DNA from: Gemmatimonadaceae bacterium
GTDB taxonomy: Bacteria; Gemmatimonadota; Gemmatimonadetes; Gemmatimonadales; Gemmatimonadaceae
Reading direction: 5' to 3'
DNA: 54,474 bases
Assembly (NCBI GenBank): GCA_025362635.1
Contig: JANYFO010000298.1
Span: forward strand, 1 to 54,474
Shown: positions 1 through 8,295 of the stretch, piece by piece
Numbering within the stretch: position 1 is the first letter of the stretch
How the letters are laid out: each line of letters starts with the position of its first letter
Position numbers and translations under genes: made by a program
Notes under the pieces: model-generated
Database searches by the model: none
Told to the model about the DNA's origin: nothing
Seen by the model: the letters and a program-made list of their open reading frames with translations, nothing else

Positions 1-1
1 G

Positions 2-553
2 TTCATTCAGGAGATGAACAAAGACGGGGAGCTGGTCAACTGGACCATAGCCCTCGTCGGCAAAGAGGAACTTGGTCCGCATCACGAAAGAACGCTCGGC
101 GGACAGTTAGTCACCATGTTGAAGCGAGGTCGCTCTGCCGAGCACAAAGATCGATACTCCATCAAGACGCTCATTTCCCCTCGCGATCAGGCAATTGACT
201 TGAGTGAGGAGGAATGGAAAGCGGCTTTAGCTTTAACCCAACGCACGTGGCGGGGAGATAAGGATCGCAACCAGCAGGCGAATCCCCCTGCAGAACCGCA
301 CGGCTCGCAGATTCGCCGAGTTTTGGGTGACGGCTCATCCGAGCATGGCGTTTCGCCGCGTCGCGACCGGGGTCTGTTACTCCTCTATCTGATCGATCCC
401 GACGCGAGCGGTCATCCAGAATTGAAAGGTGCTGATCCCGTGTTGGCGTGGGCGATCAGTTTTCCGGCAAGCACCTCCACGCGCACTGTCTCCAACGCGG
501 CGTATATGGGCAACAACGTACTCTGGGAGGAGCTGAATGGCTGGGTGGACTGA
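2..553 (+). CDS. Z1-domain protein (restriction/defence ATPase family), C-terminal fragment truncated by window edge
   Basis: Frame open to the window edge (FIQEMNKDGELVNW...). C-terminus 'RGLLLLYLIDPDASG..PVLAWAISFPASTSTRTVSNAAYMGNNVLWEE' resembles the Z1 protein C-terminus. Followed by overlapping PD-(D/E)XK and AIPR genes. Confidence 0.7.
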   Translation, partial: FIQEMNKDGELVNWTIALVGKEELGPHHERTLGGQLVTMLKRGRSAEHKDRYSIKTLISPRDQAIDLSEEEWKAALALTQRTWRGDKDRNQQANPPAEPHGSQIRRVLGDGSSEHGVSPRRDRGLLLLYLIDPDASGHPELKGADPVLAWAISFPASTSTRTVSNAAYMGNNVLWEELNGWVD

Positions 554-1553
554 GGAGGGACTTCTACGCGCGTGGCGTGCTCTCGCGGATCCAATAGAGG
601 GGGAGGAGTGGCGTTTTGTCAGACTGACAGAGCTTGGCACTGTGGAAGTCGAGGCTGCACGACACTTCCCCGGAGGTCACGAGGCCGTCCTTCTTGCGTT
701 GCCTTCACTTGACGGCGTTGATCTCGGCATTTTACCGAAGGGGCGTGGGTTCGAGGTTTCGGTCGTACACAATGGTGAAGCGTTCCCTGAGCGCTTCGTC
801 GTTGCGTTGACTCGAGAGAGTGAAGGGAATATGGACATCTTTTCCGTGGTGGCCGTCGACGCGATTCGACTCGTCGAAGAGTTGCGGCTAGAGTCTGCGG
901 CGGATGTACTGCGGCAGTTCCTTTCAAGAGTTCGCGACTGGCAGCTGTTCATGGAGCGTTCGCATCGCCTCCTCTCTGCCGACCGACAAGTAGGATTGTT
1001 CGGTGAATTGCTCGCCTTGGCTACCCTTGTTCGCAGCGAGCTGGGTCCATCCGCGCTACGCGCGTGGAAGGGCCCATCGCAATCCGCGTTTGATTTCCAG
1101 ATTGGCGATGCTGGCTTAGAGGTGAAGAGTACCGTTCGGAAGGGTGCCTTCGTGGCGCAGATCAGCAGCATCGAACAGCTGGACAACGAATGCTCACCCA
1201 TGTTCCTGTGCGCCATGCGCTTCGAGGAGCATGAGGATGGTATGTCGCTGCCGGAGGCGGTGGCGGATCTTCGTTCGCTCCTGCGCACTCAAGGGAATGT
1301 TCGCGCCTTAGACGCGCTGCTCATGACCGCCGGCTTTCTCGACGAGCATGCGGAACACTACGGTCGACGTCTCACTCTGGCAGATGCGAGAGTGTTCGAG
1401 GTAACTGCCGAGTTTCCGCACTTTACTCGCACAGCGGTTCCCGCGGCTGTTCGCAAACTGTCGTATGCGCTCGATCTTGATGCGATCTCGGCACGCCCAG
1501 TCGGGCTAGCGCAACTCTTCTCCTTACTCGATCTGACCCTCCATGAGTCTTGA
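537..1553 (+). CDS. PD-(D/E)XK motif protein (DUF4420-like putative nuclease)
   Basis: 'DRQVGLFGELLALATLV...SAFDFQIGDAGLEVKST' matches the PD-(D/E)XK (D..ExK) layout of DUF4420. Overlaps the upstream gene by 17 nt and the downstream gene by 11 nt. Confidence 0.8.
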   Translation: MAGWTEEGLLRAWRALADPIEGEEWRFVRLTELGTVEVEAARHFPGGHEAVLLALPSLDGVDLGILPKGRGFEVSVVHNGEAFPERFVVALTRESEGNMDIFSVVAVDAIRLVEELRLESAADVLRQFLSRVRDWQLFMERSHRLLSADRQVGLFGELLALATLVRSELGPSALRAWKGPSQSAFDFQIGDAGLEVKSTVRKGAFVAQISSIEQLDNECSPMFLCAMRFEEHEDGMSLPEAVADLRSLLRTQGNVRALDALLMTAGFLDEHAEHYGRRLTLADARVFEVTAEFPHFTRTAVPAAVRKLSYALDLDAISARPVGLAQLFSLLDLTLHES

Positions 1554-3360
1554 AGCGTTTCACGCTGGCCTGCGGGCCGATCTTCAGCAGATGGTGGCTG
1601 ATCGCCTTCACGCCGACGAAAGGCCGTTCCCCAACGAGGAGCTTGTCTTTGCTGAATGGGCTATGGACCACCTTGAGGAGGTCAACATCTGTGAGTCACC
1701 GATCATCTGCCACTGGATCGGCAAGATCGGAAATTCGTCGCTCCGTGTTTCTGGCTATTCTCTGTCATCTGACGCTACAGGGCTCGATCTGTTCGTAACG
1801 TCGTACTTTGGTTCGGAGACCATTACTGATTTGAAGGATTCCGATGCCGTGTCCACCGGAGCCGAGGGAGTACGGCTTCTACTGACAGCAGCAGGCGGCA
1901 AACTGACAAGTCGAATCGCCCCAACGCATCCGATCAGGGAGCTCGTTGAAACCATTGTTGATCGTTGGCCAACATTGGACCGCATCAGAGTTTTTGTTCT
2001 CACTGACGGTAGGACCAAGGCGAAGCGGTTTGCGCCAAAGGAAGTGCGCGGCAAGATGATCAGCGTCGAGGCTATGGACATCGAGCGGCTGTACCGCCAC
2101 CTCGATGGGCGCCCGCGAGACGAGATTGCCGTCAATTTGAGTGCAATGCTTGGCCGCTCTCTGCCATGTGTTTACGTGCCAGACGCGGAAGCCGACTACG
2201 ACTACGTACTTGTCGCGCTGCCGGGAGTTGTCCTTCGCGAGTTGTACGTGCAGTACGGTACGAGGCTTTTGGAGGCGAACGTCAGAACCTTCCTTGGTTC
2301 AAACAAGACAACGAACAAGGGAATTGCACAGACCCTCCGCGAGGAACCCGAGCACTTTCTGGCGTTCAACAATGGCTTAGTCTTGGTCTGCGATGAGGCT
2401 CAATTCGAGACGTCCGAGTCGGGAATCGGGCTTTCTTTCATGACTGGCATACAGATCGTCAACGGTGGACAGACCACCTCATCGATCTACTTCACCACCC
2501 GCGAAGACCGGAACGTTGACCTAAGCCATGTCATGGTTCCCGCCAAGATCATCATTCTGAAGAGTGATGACGAAGCTGCTCGAGACACGTTAATCTCGAA
2601 GGTGTCAAAATTCGCGAATAGTCAAAGTGCGATCAAAATGTCGGACCTTTCCGCCAACCGGCCATTCCACGTTCAGCTAGAAAAATTGTCTGAACAGACG
2701 TGGTGCCCAGACGGAGCAACCCGATGGTTCTATGAGCGGGCCGCCGGTGCGTACAACGTGATGCTGTTGAAGGAAGGGGGAACACTCGCAAAGCGTCGCA
2801 AATTGCAGGAAATGATCTCTACGAAGCGAAAGCTCACGAAAAACGATATTGCGAAGTATCACGAAGCGTGGCGTGGACTGCCGCAGCAGGTGGGGTTAGC
2901 GGGCGAAAAAAACTTCAAGGAGTTCATGGACGCCATTGAAGAGGAGCCCACAATCGTGCCTAATCCGCTCAGTGCGGACTGGTATCGCGCCATGATTGCC
3001 AAAGTCATCTTGTTCAAGGCCATCCAGTCACTGATAAAGGCCCAAAGCGTTCGCAAAACTTTTACGCAGGGCTGGGTCAACATCGCAACCTATGTAGTCT
3101 CGTTGGTCGCCGATCGTTTAGGTGACACTTTGGACCTGCAGATGATCTGGCAAAACCAAAAAATCTCTGAAGAGTTTGCCGGTCTTCTGCTGCAATGGGC
3201 GACTCTAGTTAATGAGAAGTTCGCTGACATCGGGCCAAGGCAGCAAATCTCGGAGGTGGCCAAGCGCGAGGCCACTTGGACCAAGGTCAAAGGGGCACAA
3301 TTTCCCTCACCGGACCGTACGATTCCGGAGTTATGCGCCTTGCCATCTGAGCGCCACTGA
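1543..3360 (+). CDS. AIPR (abortive infection phage resistance) family protein
   Basis: 'LEANVRTFLGSNKTTNKGIAQTLREEPEHFLAFNNGLVLVCDEA...GIQIVNGGQTTSSIY' is characteristic of the AIPR family. Confidence 0.85.
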   Translation: MSLEAFHAGLRADLQQMVADRLHADERPFPNEELVFAEWAMDHLEEVNICESPIICHWIGKIGNSSLRVSGYSLSSDATGLDLFVTSYFGSETITDLKDSDAVSTGAEGVRLLLTAAGGKLTSRIAPTHPIRELVETIVDRWPTLDRIRVFVLTDGRTKAKRFAPKEVRGKMISVEAMDIERLYRHLDGRPRDEIAVNLSAMLGRSLPCVYVPDAEADYDYVLVALPGVVLRELYVQYGTRLLEANVRTFLGSNKTTNKGIAQTLREEPEHFLAFNNGLVLVCDEAQFETSESGIGLSFMTGIQIVNGGQTTSSIYFTTREDRNVDLSHVMVPAKIIILKSDDEAARDTLISKVSKFANSQSAIKMSDLSANRPFHVQLEKLSEQTWCPDGATRWFYERAAGAYNVMLLKEGGTLAKRRKLQEMISTKRKLTKNDIAKYHEAWRGLPQQVGLAGEKNFKEFMDAIEEEPTIVPNPLSADWYRAMIAKVILFKAIQSLIKAQSVRKTFTQGWVNIATYVVSLVADRLGDTLDLQMIWQNQKISEEFAGLLLQWATLVNEKFADIGPRQQISEVAKREATWTKVKGAQFPSPDRTIPELCALPSERH

Positions 3361-3410
3361 AAAAATCAACCGGTCGCTCTCGACTGCCTCGTTAGAAGCA
3401 CGGTTGAGTG

Positions 3411-3422
3411 TTGCTTAAGCAA
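3411..3422. repeat. Perfect 12-bp palindrome TTGCTTAAGCAA flanked by direct repeats GTTGAGT (3403-3409, 3424-3430)
   Basis: Read directly from the sequence. Confidence 0.8.
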
Positions 3423-3584
3423 AGTTGAGTCAGGCATCAGGCATTGGCAACGCGACCCTCACCCCTCACATTGGATCCGTCCGGACTCGCCCGCGCGGTC
3501 AGCGGTATTCCGGGGTGATCACGATTGCATCTTCCAATGTCTCGCGGAACCGCGCTACGATCTCGGTTTCGATCATGCCGCACT

Positions 3585-3700
3585 AGGGGGCATGCTGGCC
3601 CCACACGAGCCTTTCGGATTGCGTAGCGTGGCTCTGCCGTGCGCCACTCCCCGGAGGAGCGGCGCACGGTTCGGCGTGTGACCGCGCCGAAGATCGGCGT
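3585..3700. other. Hairpin-dense intergenic segment, possible structured RNA
   Basis: Stems: CACACG 3602-3607/CGTGTG 3675-3680; GAGCC 3607-3611/GGCTC 3630-3634; CCGTGCGCCaCTCC 3637-3650/GGAGcGGCGCACGG 3656-3669; CGCCGA 3685-3690/TCGGCG 3694-3699. Confidence 0.4.
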
Positions 3701-4086
3701 CCGGCCGTGAGCGCCCGTCCGCCTCGGCCGCCCGCTTTAGGCGCGAAGCGAACGGCGCTACATCACCGGCGACATTCTGTCCCCACCCCGCGTCCTATGG
3801 ATCGGACGACCCCCTGTCTCGGCGTTGGGCGGAGTCCGCTCCGCGCTCCCGCCTCCTCGACGGGCAATAGTTGATCTAACTACCCACTCCTTCGGGAGCA
3901 GGAAGTTGACGGCTCAAACTCAGCGGCGCCGTCGCGCATGACGAAACCGAATCGGGCGCCGTCTGCACCACGCGACTTGGGCGCAAACAGCTTTCGGCGG
4001 CCAACAATAATCGAAGTGTTCCACGTCCCCCGATAGGCTCCGCACCGCCGCGAATCTCCGCACACGCTCTTTGACAAACCATTTGA

Positions 4087-4125
4087 CAAAAAACGCCCGG
4101 ACATCCACACGAATGGCCGGGCGTT
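4087..4125 (-). terminator. Rho-independent terminator for ettA
   Basis: On the minus strand AACGCCCGG...CCGGGCGTT is followed by TTTTTGTC; lies just downstream of the ettA stop. Confidence 0.85.
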
Positions 4126-4189
4126 CTGACACGTACCGGACGTTGCACGCCACGCCGCGCGTGCTCCAGAACGTCGTACGTCGTTGCGA

Positions 4190-5866
4190 TTACTTACGTA
4201 CGAGGGGTTTGTACTTGATGCGGTGCGGCTGATCCGCATCCGACCCCTTACGCCTTTTGAGATCCTCGATGTACGCCCCGTAGTTCCCCTCATACCACAC
4301 CGTCTCCGACTCGCCCTCAAACGCCAAAATATGCGTCGCGATCCGATCCAAAAACCATCGATCGTGACTGATCACCACCGCGCAGCCCGCAAAATCCAAC
4401 AGCGCTACTTCCAGCGCGCGCAACGTATCAACATCCAAGTCGTTCGTTGGTTCGTCGAGCAACAATACGTTCGCGCCTGCCATCAACGTCTTCGCAAGAT
4501 GCAACCGGTTCCGCTCACCACCGCTTAAATCGCCAACTTTCTTTTGCTGATCGTTGCCGCGAAAATTGAACGAACTCAAATACGCGCGTGAATTCATCTC
4601 ACGCTTACCCACGGTGATGAGCTCCACACCACCAGAGATTTCTTGCCACGCACTTTTTGTCGGATCGAGCGTGCGCGATTGATCGACATACCCCAACTGC
4701 ACCGTCTCACCCGTTTTCAGTGAGCCAGAATCTGGCCCCTCGGTACCAATAATCATCCGGAATAGCGTTGTCTTACCAGCGCCGTTTGGACCAATCACGC
4801 CAACAATGCCACCGCGCGGCAACGCGAACGACAAATCGTCATACAGCAATTTGTCGCCGTACGCCTTCGAGACGTGCTTCGCAATTACCACGTCGTTACC
4901 CAAGCGCGGCGGCACTGGAATGACAATTTCGTTGGTGGAGACGCGCTCTTGGCTTTCTTCACTCTCCAACTCTTCAAACGCCTGCACACGCGCCTTGTTC
5001 TTCGCCTGCCGTGCGCGCGGTGCCAAACGCACCCACTCCAACTCACGTTGCAACGCACGCTGACGCGCACTCTCTGTTTTCTCTTCTTGCTGCAGTCGCG
5101 TACGCTTCTGCTCGAGCCAACTAGAGTAGTTGCCCTCCCAAGGAATACCCTTGCCGCGATCTAGCTCAAGGATCCATTGCGCCACATTGTCGAGGAAATA
5201 TCGATCATGGGTGATCGCCACAACCGTGCCCGCAAACTCCGACAAAAAGCGTTCCAACCACGCGACACTTTCGGCGTCAAGGTGATTGGTGGGTTCATCC
5301 AGCAGCAACATGTCGGGCTGCTCGAGCAACACGCGACACAATGCCACGCGACGACGCTCACCACCACTCAAGGTGGAGACGTCGGCATCACCCGGCGGCA
5401 ACCGCAACGCGTCCATCGCAATCTCAATCGTGTTATCGAGATTCCACAAATCGAGCGTATCAATGCGCTCCTGCACTTTGCTCTGTCGATCCAACAACTT
5501 CTCCATCGCCGCATCACTCATCGGCTCTGCAAACTTCATGGAAATATCGTTGAACTCGTTCAGCAAATCACGCTGCACTTTCACGGCGAGCTCCACATTG
5601 CCACGCACATCAAGCGTCGCGTCCAGCTGCGGTTCCTGCGGCAAGTAGCCAATCTTCGTGCCCTGCGCAGCCCACGCTTCGCCCTGAAAATCTTGGTCCA
5701 CACCAGCCATGATGCGCAACAACGACGACTTACCCGCGCCGTTTGCGCCAAGCACGCCGATCTTAGCGCCAGGATAAAACGACAACCAGATATCGTCGAG
5801 AATGATGCGCGAGACCGGAACGACCTTGCGCAACTTCTTCATCACGTAAATGAACTGCGGTGCCAT
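4190..5866 (-). CDS. ettA: Energy-dependent translational throttle protein EttA (ABC-F ATPase)
   Basis: '[55 protein letters not shown]', two ABC signatures ([16 protein letters not shown]). The internal ATG at 5866 fits EttA better than the 6082 start in the ORF track. Confidence 0.95.
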   Translation of the reverse strand: MAPQFIYVMKKLRKVVPVSRIILDDIWLSFYPGAKIGVLGANGAGKSSLLRIMAGVDQDFQGEAWAAQGTKIGYLPQEPQLDATLDVRGNVELAVKVQRDLLNEFNDISMKFAEPMSDAAMEKLLDRQSKVQERIDTLDLWNLDNTIEIAMDALRLPPGDADVSTLSGGERRRVALCRVLLEQPDMLLLDEPTNHLDAESVAWLERFLSEFAGTVVAITHDRYFLDNVAQWILELDRGKGIPWEGNYSSWLEQKRTRLQQEEKTESARQRALQRELEWVRLAPRARQAKNKARVQAFEELESEESQERVSTNEIVIPVPPRLGNDVVIAKHVSKAYGDKLLYDDLSFALPRGGIVGVIGPNGAGKTTLFRMIIGTEGPDSGSLKTGETVQLGYVDQSRTLDPTKSAWQEISGGVELITVGKREMNSRAYLSSFNFRGNDQQKKVGDLSGGERNRLHLAKTLMAGANVLLLDEPTNDLDVDTLRALEVALLDFAGCAVVISHDRWFLDRIATHILAFEGESETVWYEGNYGAYIEDLKRRKGSDADQPHRIKYKPLVRK

Positions 5867-5952
5867 ACGAGTGCTGGTGCTAGAGGGTTTGGATGCGTCT
5901 CGCGTGCAATCTAGCGGCACGAGTACTTCGGGACCGCGAACTGCGTACCGCG

Positions 5953-6093
5953 AATTACGCGAATTGAACCCAACCTGCGACGAATGACGTCGCGACAACT
6001 GCGTAACCGTATTCTTGAAGTTGAAAAGCACGAGATGAAAGACTCCTCGGCGACTCACCCCCGTGTCCCCCATTCGGTTCAATTCGCGTAATT
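5953..6093. repeat. Perfect 18-bp inverted repeat AATTACGCGAATTGAACC (5953-5970)/GGTTCAATTCGCGTAATT (6076-6093)
   Basis: Both arms read directly; 105 bp spacer in the divergent ettA/dsbD intergenic region. Confidence 0.85.
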
Positions 6094-6126
6094 GGCGGCT
6101 TGCAGTACCACTATATTTCAGTACTG

Positions 6127-6855
6127 ATGCAACTCTCCGACGTCGCCTCCCAGCTCTCCGGCAATCCGGCCGCAGCTCTCCCGCTTCTCTTTGGCGCCGG
6201 AGTCCTTACGTCGCTGACGCCCTGCGTCTACCCGATGATCCCGATCACCGCGGCGATCGTCGGCGGACAATCTGCGGCAGAACGCGCCGGCACCGCCATC
6301 GCCTCGCGCTGGCGACCCCTCCTGCTGTCCCTCACGTACGTGCTAGGGCTCGCCTCAGTGTACGCGGGGTTGGGACTTCTGGCCGGACTCACGGGTACGA
6401 TGTTTGGCACGGTGAGCGCCAATCCATGGGCTTTTTTCGCTATGGCCAATTTGCTCCTGATGGCCGCGCTGTCCATGCTCGACGTGCTCCCCGTCCGCGT
6501 TCCATCGTCCATCCTGCAACGCGCCTCCAACGCCGGCACTGGCGGTCGTGTTGCGGGTGCGTTCATCATGGGCGCCGCGTCTGGCTTAGTCGCCGCACCG
6601 TGCTCCGCTCCGGTCATGGCTGCCGTCCTCACTTGGGTCAGCACCACCGGCAGCGCAGCACTCGGCTTCCTCTATTTGTTCACGTTCTCGCTCGGCATGT
6701 GTACCCTGCTCGTCATCGTCGGGCTTTCGGCGGGCGCAGTCACACGGCTGCCGCGTGCCGGCACATGGATGGTGTGGGTGAAACGCGGCTTTGCCTTCGT
6801 CATGATCGGCATGGCGGAGTACTACCTTGTCAAAATGGGTCAGGTCTACTTCTGA
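6127..6855 (+). CDS. DsbD/CcdA-like membrane thiol transporter domain protein
   Basis: '[23 protein letters not shown]' and '[16 protein letters not shown]', multiple TM segments. Start at 6127 (MQLSDVAS) or 6100. Confidence 0.85.
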   Translation: MQLSDVASQLSGNPAAALPLLFGAGVLTSLTPCVYPMIPITAAIVGGQSAAERAGTAIASRWRPLLLSLTYVLGLASVYAGLGLLAGLTGTMFGTVSANPWAFFAMANLLLMAALSMLDVLPVRVPSSILQRASNAGTGGRVAGAFIMGAASGLVAAPCSAPVMAAVLTWVSTTGSAALGFLYLFTFSLGMCTLLVIVGLSAGAVTRLPRAGTWMVWVKRGFAFVMIGMAEYYLVKMGQVYF

Positions 6856-6869
6856 TCCCGGAGTCACTC

Positions 6870-7421
6870 GTGCGCTTCGCCCTGCCTAGTATCCGTGTTG
6901 CCAATACGTCGTTCCGGTTGTGGCCCGCCTTCGTCGCTTTGTTCTGTGGCACGCTCGCACAACCACTCACCGCACACGGCGTCGTTGCTGCCCAGGACGT
7001 CGGTATTGCACTTGGAGAGAAAGGTCCCGGTGGTCCGCTCGAAACCTTAGATGGCAAAAGCGTCGACCTCTCGTCCTATCTTGGCAAAACTCCCGTTGTG
7101 TTAGAGTTTTGGGCGACTTGGTGCGGCAACTGCAAACAGCTTGAACCCGCCATGCGCGCGGCCGCAATAAAATACGCTGGCAAAGCACAATTCATCACGG
7201 TTGCCGTGTCAATTAATCAATCGGTCTCCCGAGTGAAAGCGTGGCAGAAGGCGACACCGATGCCCGGCGTCATGTTGTATGATCGCAAAGGTGTCGTGTC
7301 TGGCGCGTACGATGCACCGGCAACGAGTTATGTCGTCGTGCTTGATAAGGCTGGCAAAGTGATCTATACGGGCGTTGGCGGAACGCAGAATGTCGCGGCT
7401 GCCGTGAAAAAGGCCTTGTAG
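6870..7421 (+). CDS. TlpA-like thioredoxin-fold protein with signal peptide, GTG start
   Basis: 'VVLEFWATWCGNCKQLEPAMRAA' (CxxC thioredoxin). In frame with the 6063-7421 ORF, whose N-terminal part is out of frame with DsbD and likely spurious. Confidence 0.8.
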   Translation: MRFALPSIRVANTSFRLWPAFVALFCGTLAQPLTAHGVVAAQDVGIALGEKGPGGPLETLDGKSVDLSSYLGKTPVVLEFWATWCGNCKQLEPAMRAAAIKYAGKAQFITVAVSINQSVSRVKAWQKATPMPGVMLYDRKGVVSGAYDAPATSYVVVLDKAGKVIYTGVGGTQNVAAAVKKAL

Positions 7422-7430
7422 CAATATCAT

Positions 7431-7467
7431 AAAAAAGCCCGCTAACATTATGTTAGCGGGCTTTTTT
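7431..7467. terminator. Bidirectional intrinsic terminator
   Basis: AAAAAAGCCCGCTAACA-TTA-TGTTAGCGGGCTTTTTT, perfect 17-bp stem between convergent genes. Confidence 0.95.
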
Positions 7468-7514
7468 GCTGCTTCAATTTAACGCCATGATGCAAACATG
7501 ACGCGTCGAACTCT

Positions 7515-8162
7515 TCAATATGTCAGGTGCTTTCGACGCGCCATTGCGCAGATGCCGAGTAATCCAGCAGCGAAGAGTACAACTGTTGAAGGCTCTGGCA
7601 CTGTTGTGCTTGCCGAGCGAAAGCTGATGTTGTCAACGCCGAATCCACCGTTTGCATCAGCGGAAATTGTAACACTATTAAAACCGAGAGCATCGGTAAA
7701 GCCGACAAACGTTGCACTTGGTCCGTTAAAATCAGTCGTAAATACTGAAACGTTCCCGCGCACATCTGTCAGAGTAATGCGTCCTGCTCCAGTAGGATCG
7801 GAAACATTGTTCGATACGCCAACCAAGCCGAAGTAGTTGAGCGCGCTGGAGAAGGTCAATGTTACCGGTTGTAGGGAGGTTCCGGCTGCACACGTCGAGT
7901 TGTCGACGGCGAAGTTACCAGCTTGGCGCGTGTTCCCGGCGCCGAACCCGGCGGAGAAAAAACTGTTTGCCAGAAAGCAACCACCAGTCACGGTGACGCC
8001 AAAACCGGTGAATGCCCCCGCTGCTGCTGCGCCGATTGCGAGCGACTCGAAGTTGACAACCGTGATCCCAACAACGGGCGCCGCCACTGATGCGACCTGC
8101 GCCGTTGCGGAGGATATCGCAGCGAATCCGAGAGACGTCGCTAAAAAGTAGAGTTTTCTCAC
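7515..8162 (-). CDS. PEP-CTERM sorting domain-containing secreted protein
   Basis: N-terminal signal peptide; C-terminus 'VPEPSTVVLFAAGLLGICAMARRKHLTY' = PEP motif, TM helix, basic tail. Confidence 0.9.
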   Translation of the reverse strand: MRKLYFLATSLGFAAISSATAQVASVAAPVVGITVVNFESLAIGAAAAGAFTGFGVTVTGGCFLANSFFSAGFGAGNTRQAGNFAVDNSTCAAGTSLQPVTLTFSSALNYFGLVGVSNNVSDPTGAGRITLTDVRGNVSVFTTDFNGPSATFVGFTDALGFNSVTISADANGGFGVDNISFRSASTTVPEPSTVVLFAAGLLGICAMARRKHLTY

Positions 8163-8295
8163 TCGGCACTTCCTCGGAAAGAGGTATGTAACGGCTACAT
8201 CGAGCGACGAAACCGTTAATCCACACCGTAGTGCACTATCCGTGCCGACGACGTTCGCTCAGCCTTAGTGCGGTCGTCGTACATCACCAACTCGA

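Noticed and set aside
3601-3680. Group II intron domain V-like hairpin (CCGTGCGC...GCGCACGGTTC)
   Set aside because: The 3' side CGGTTC resembles domain V, but the 5' AGC catalytic triad, GNRA loop, two-nucleotide bulge and 34-nt length are absent, and no reverse transcriptase/maturase ORF is nearby.
3815-3835. Integron attC-like core GTTGGGC
   Set aside because: No matching inverse core or attC fold was found upstream and no integrase is in the window.
5177-5914. 245-aa plus-strand ORF antisense to ettA
   Set aside because: Low-complexity His/Arg/Gln-rich translation is the antisense shadow of a well-supported ettA gene.
6063-6869. N-terminal part of the 452-aa ORF overlapping dsbD
   Set aside because: Arg/His/Pro-rich out-of-frame shadow of the DsbD gene; only the TlpA part from about 6870 looks real.
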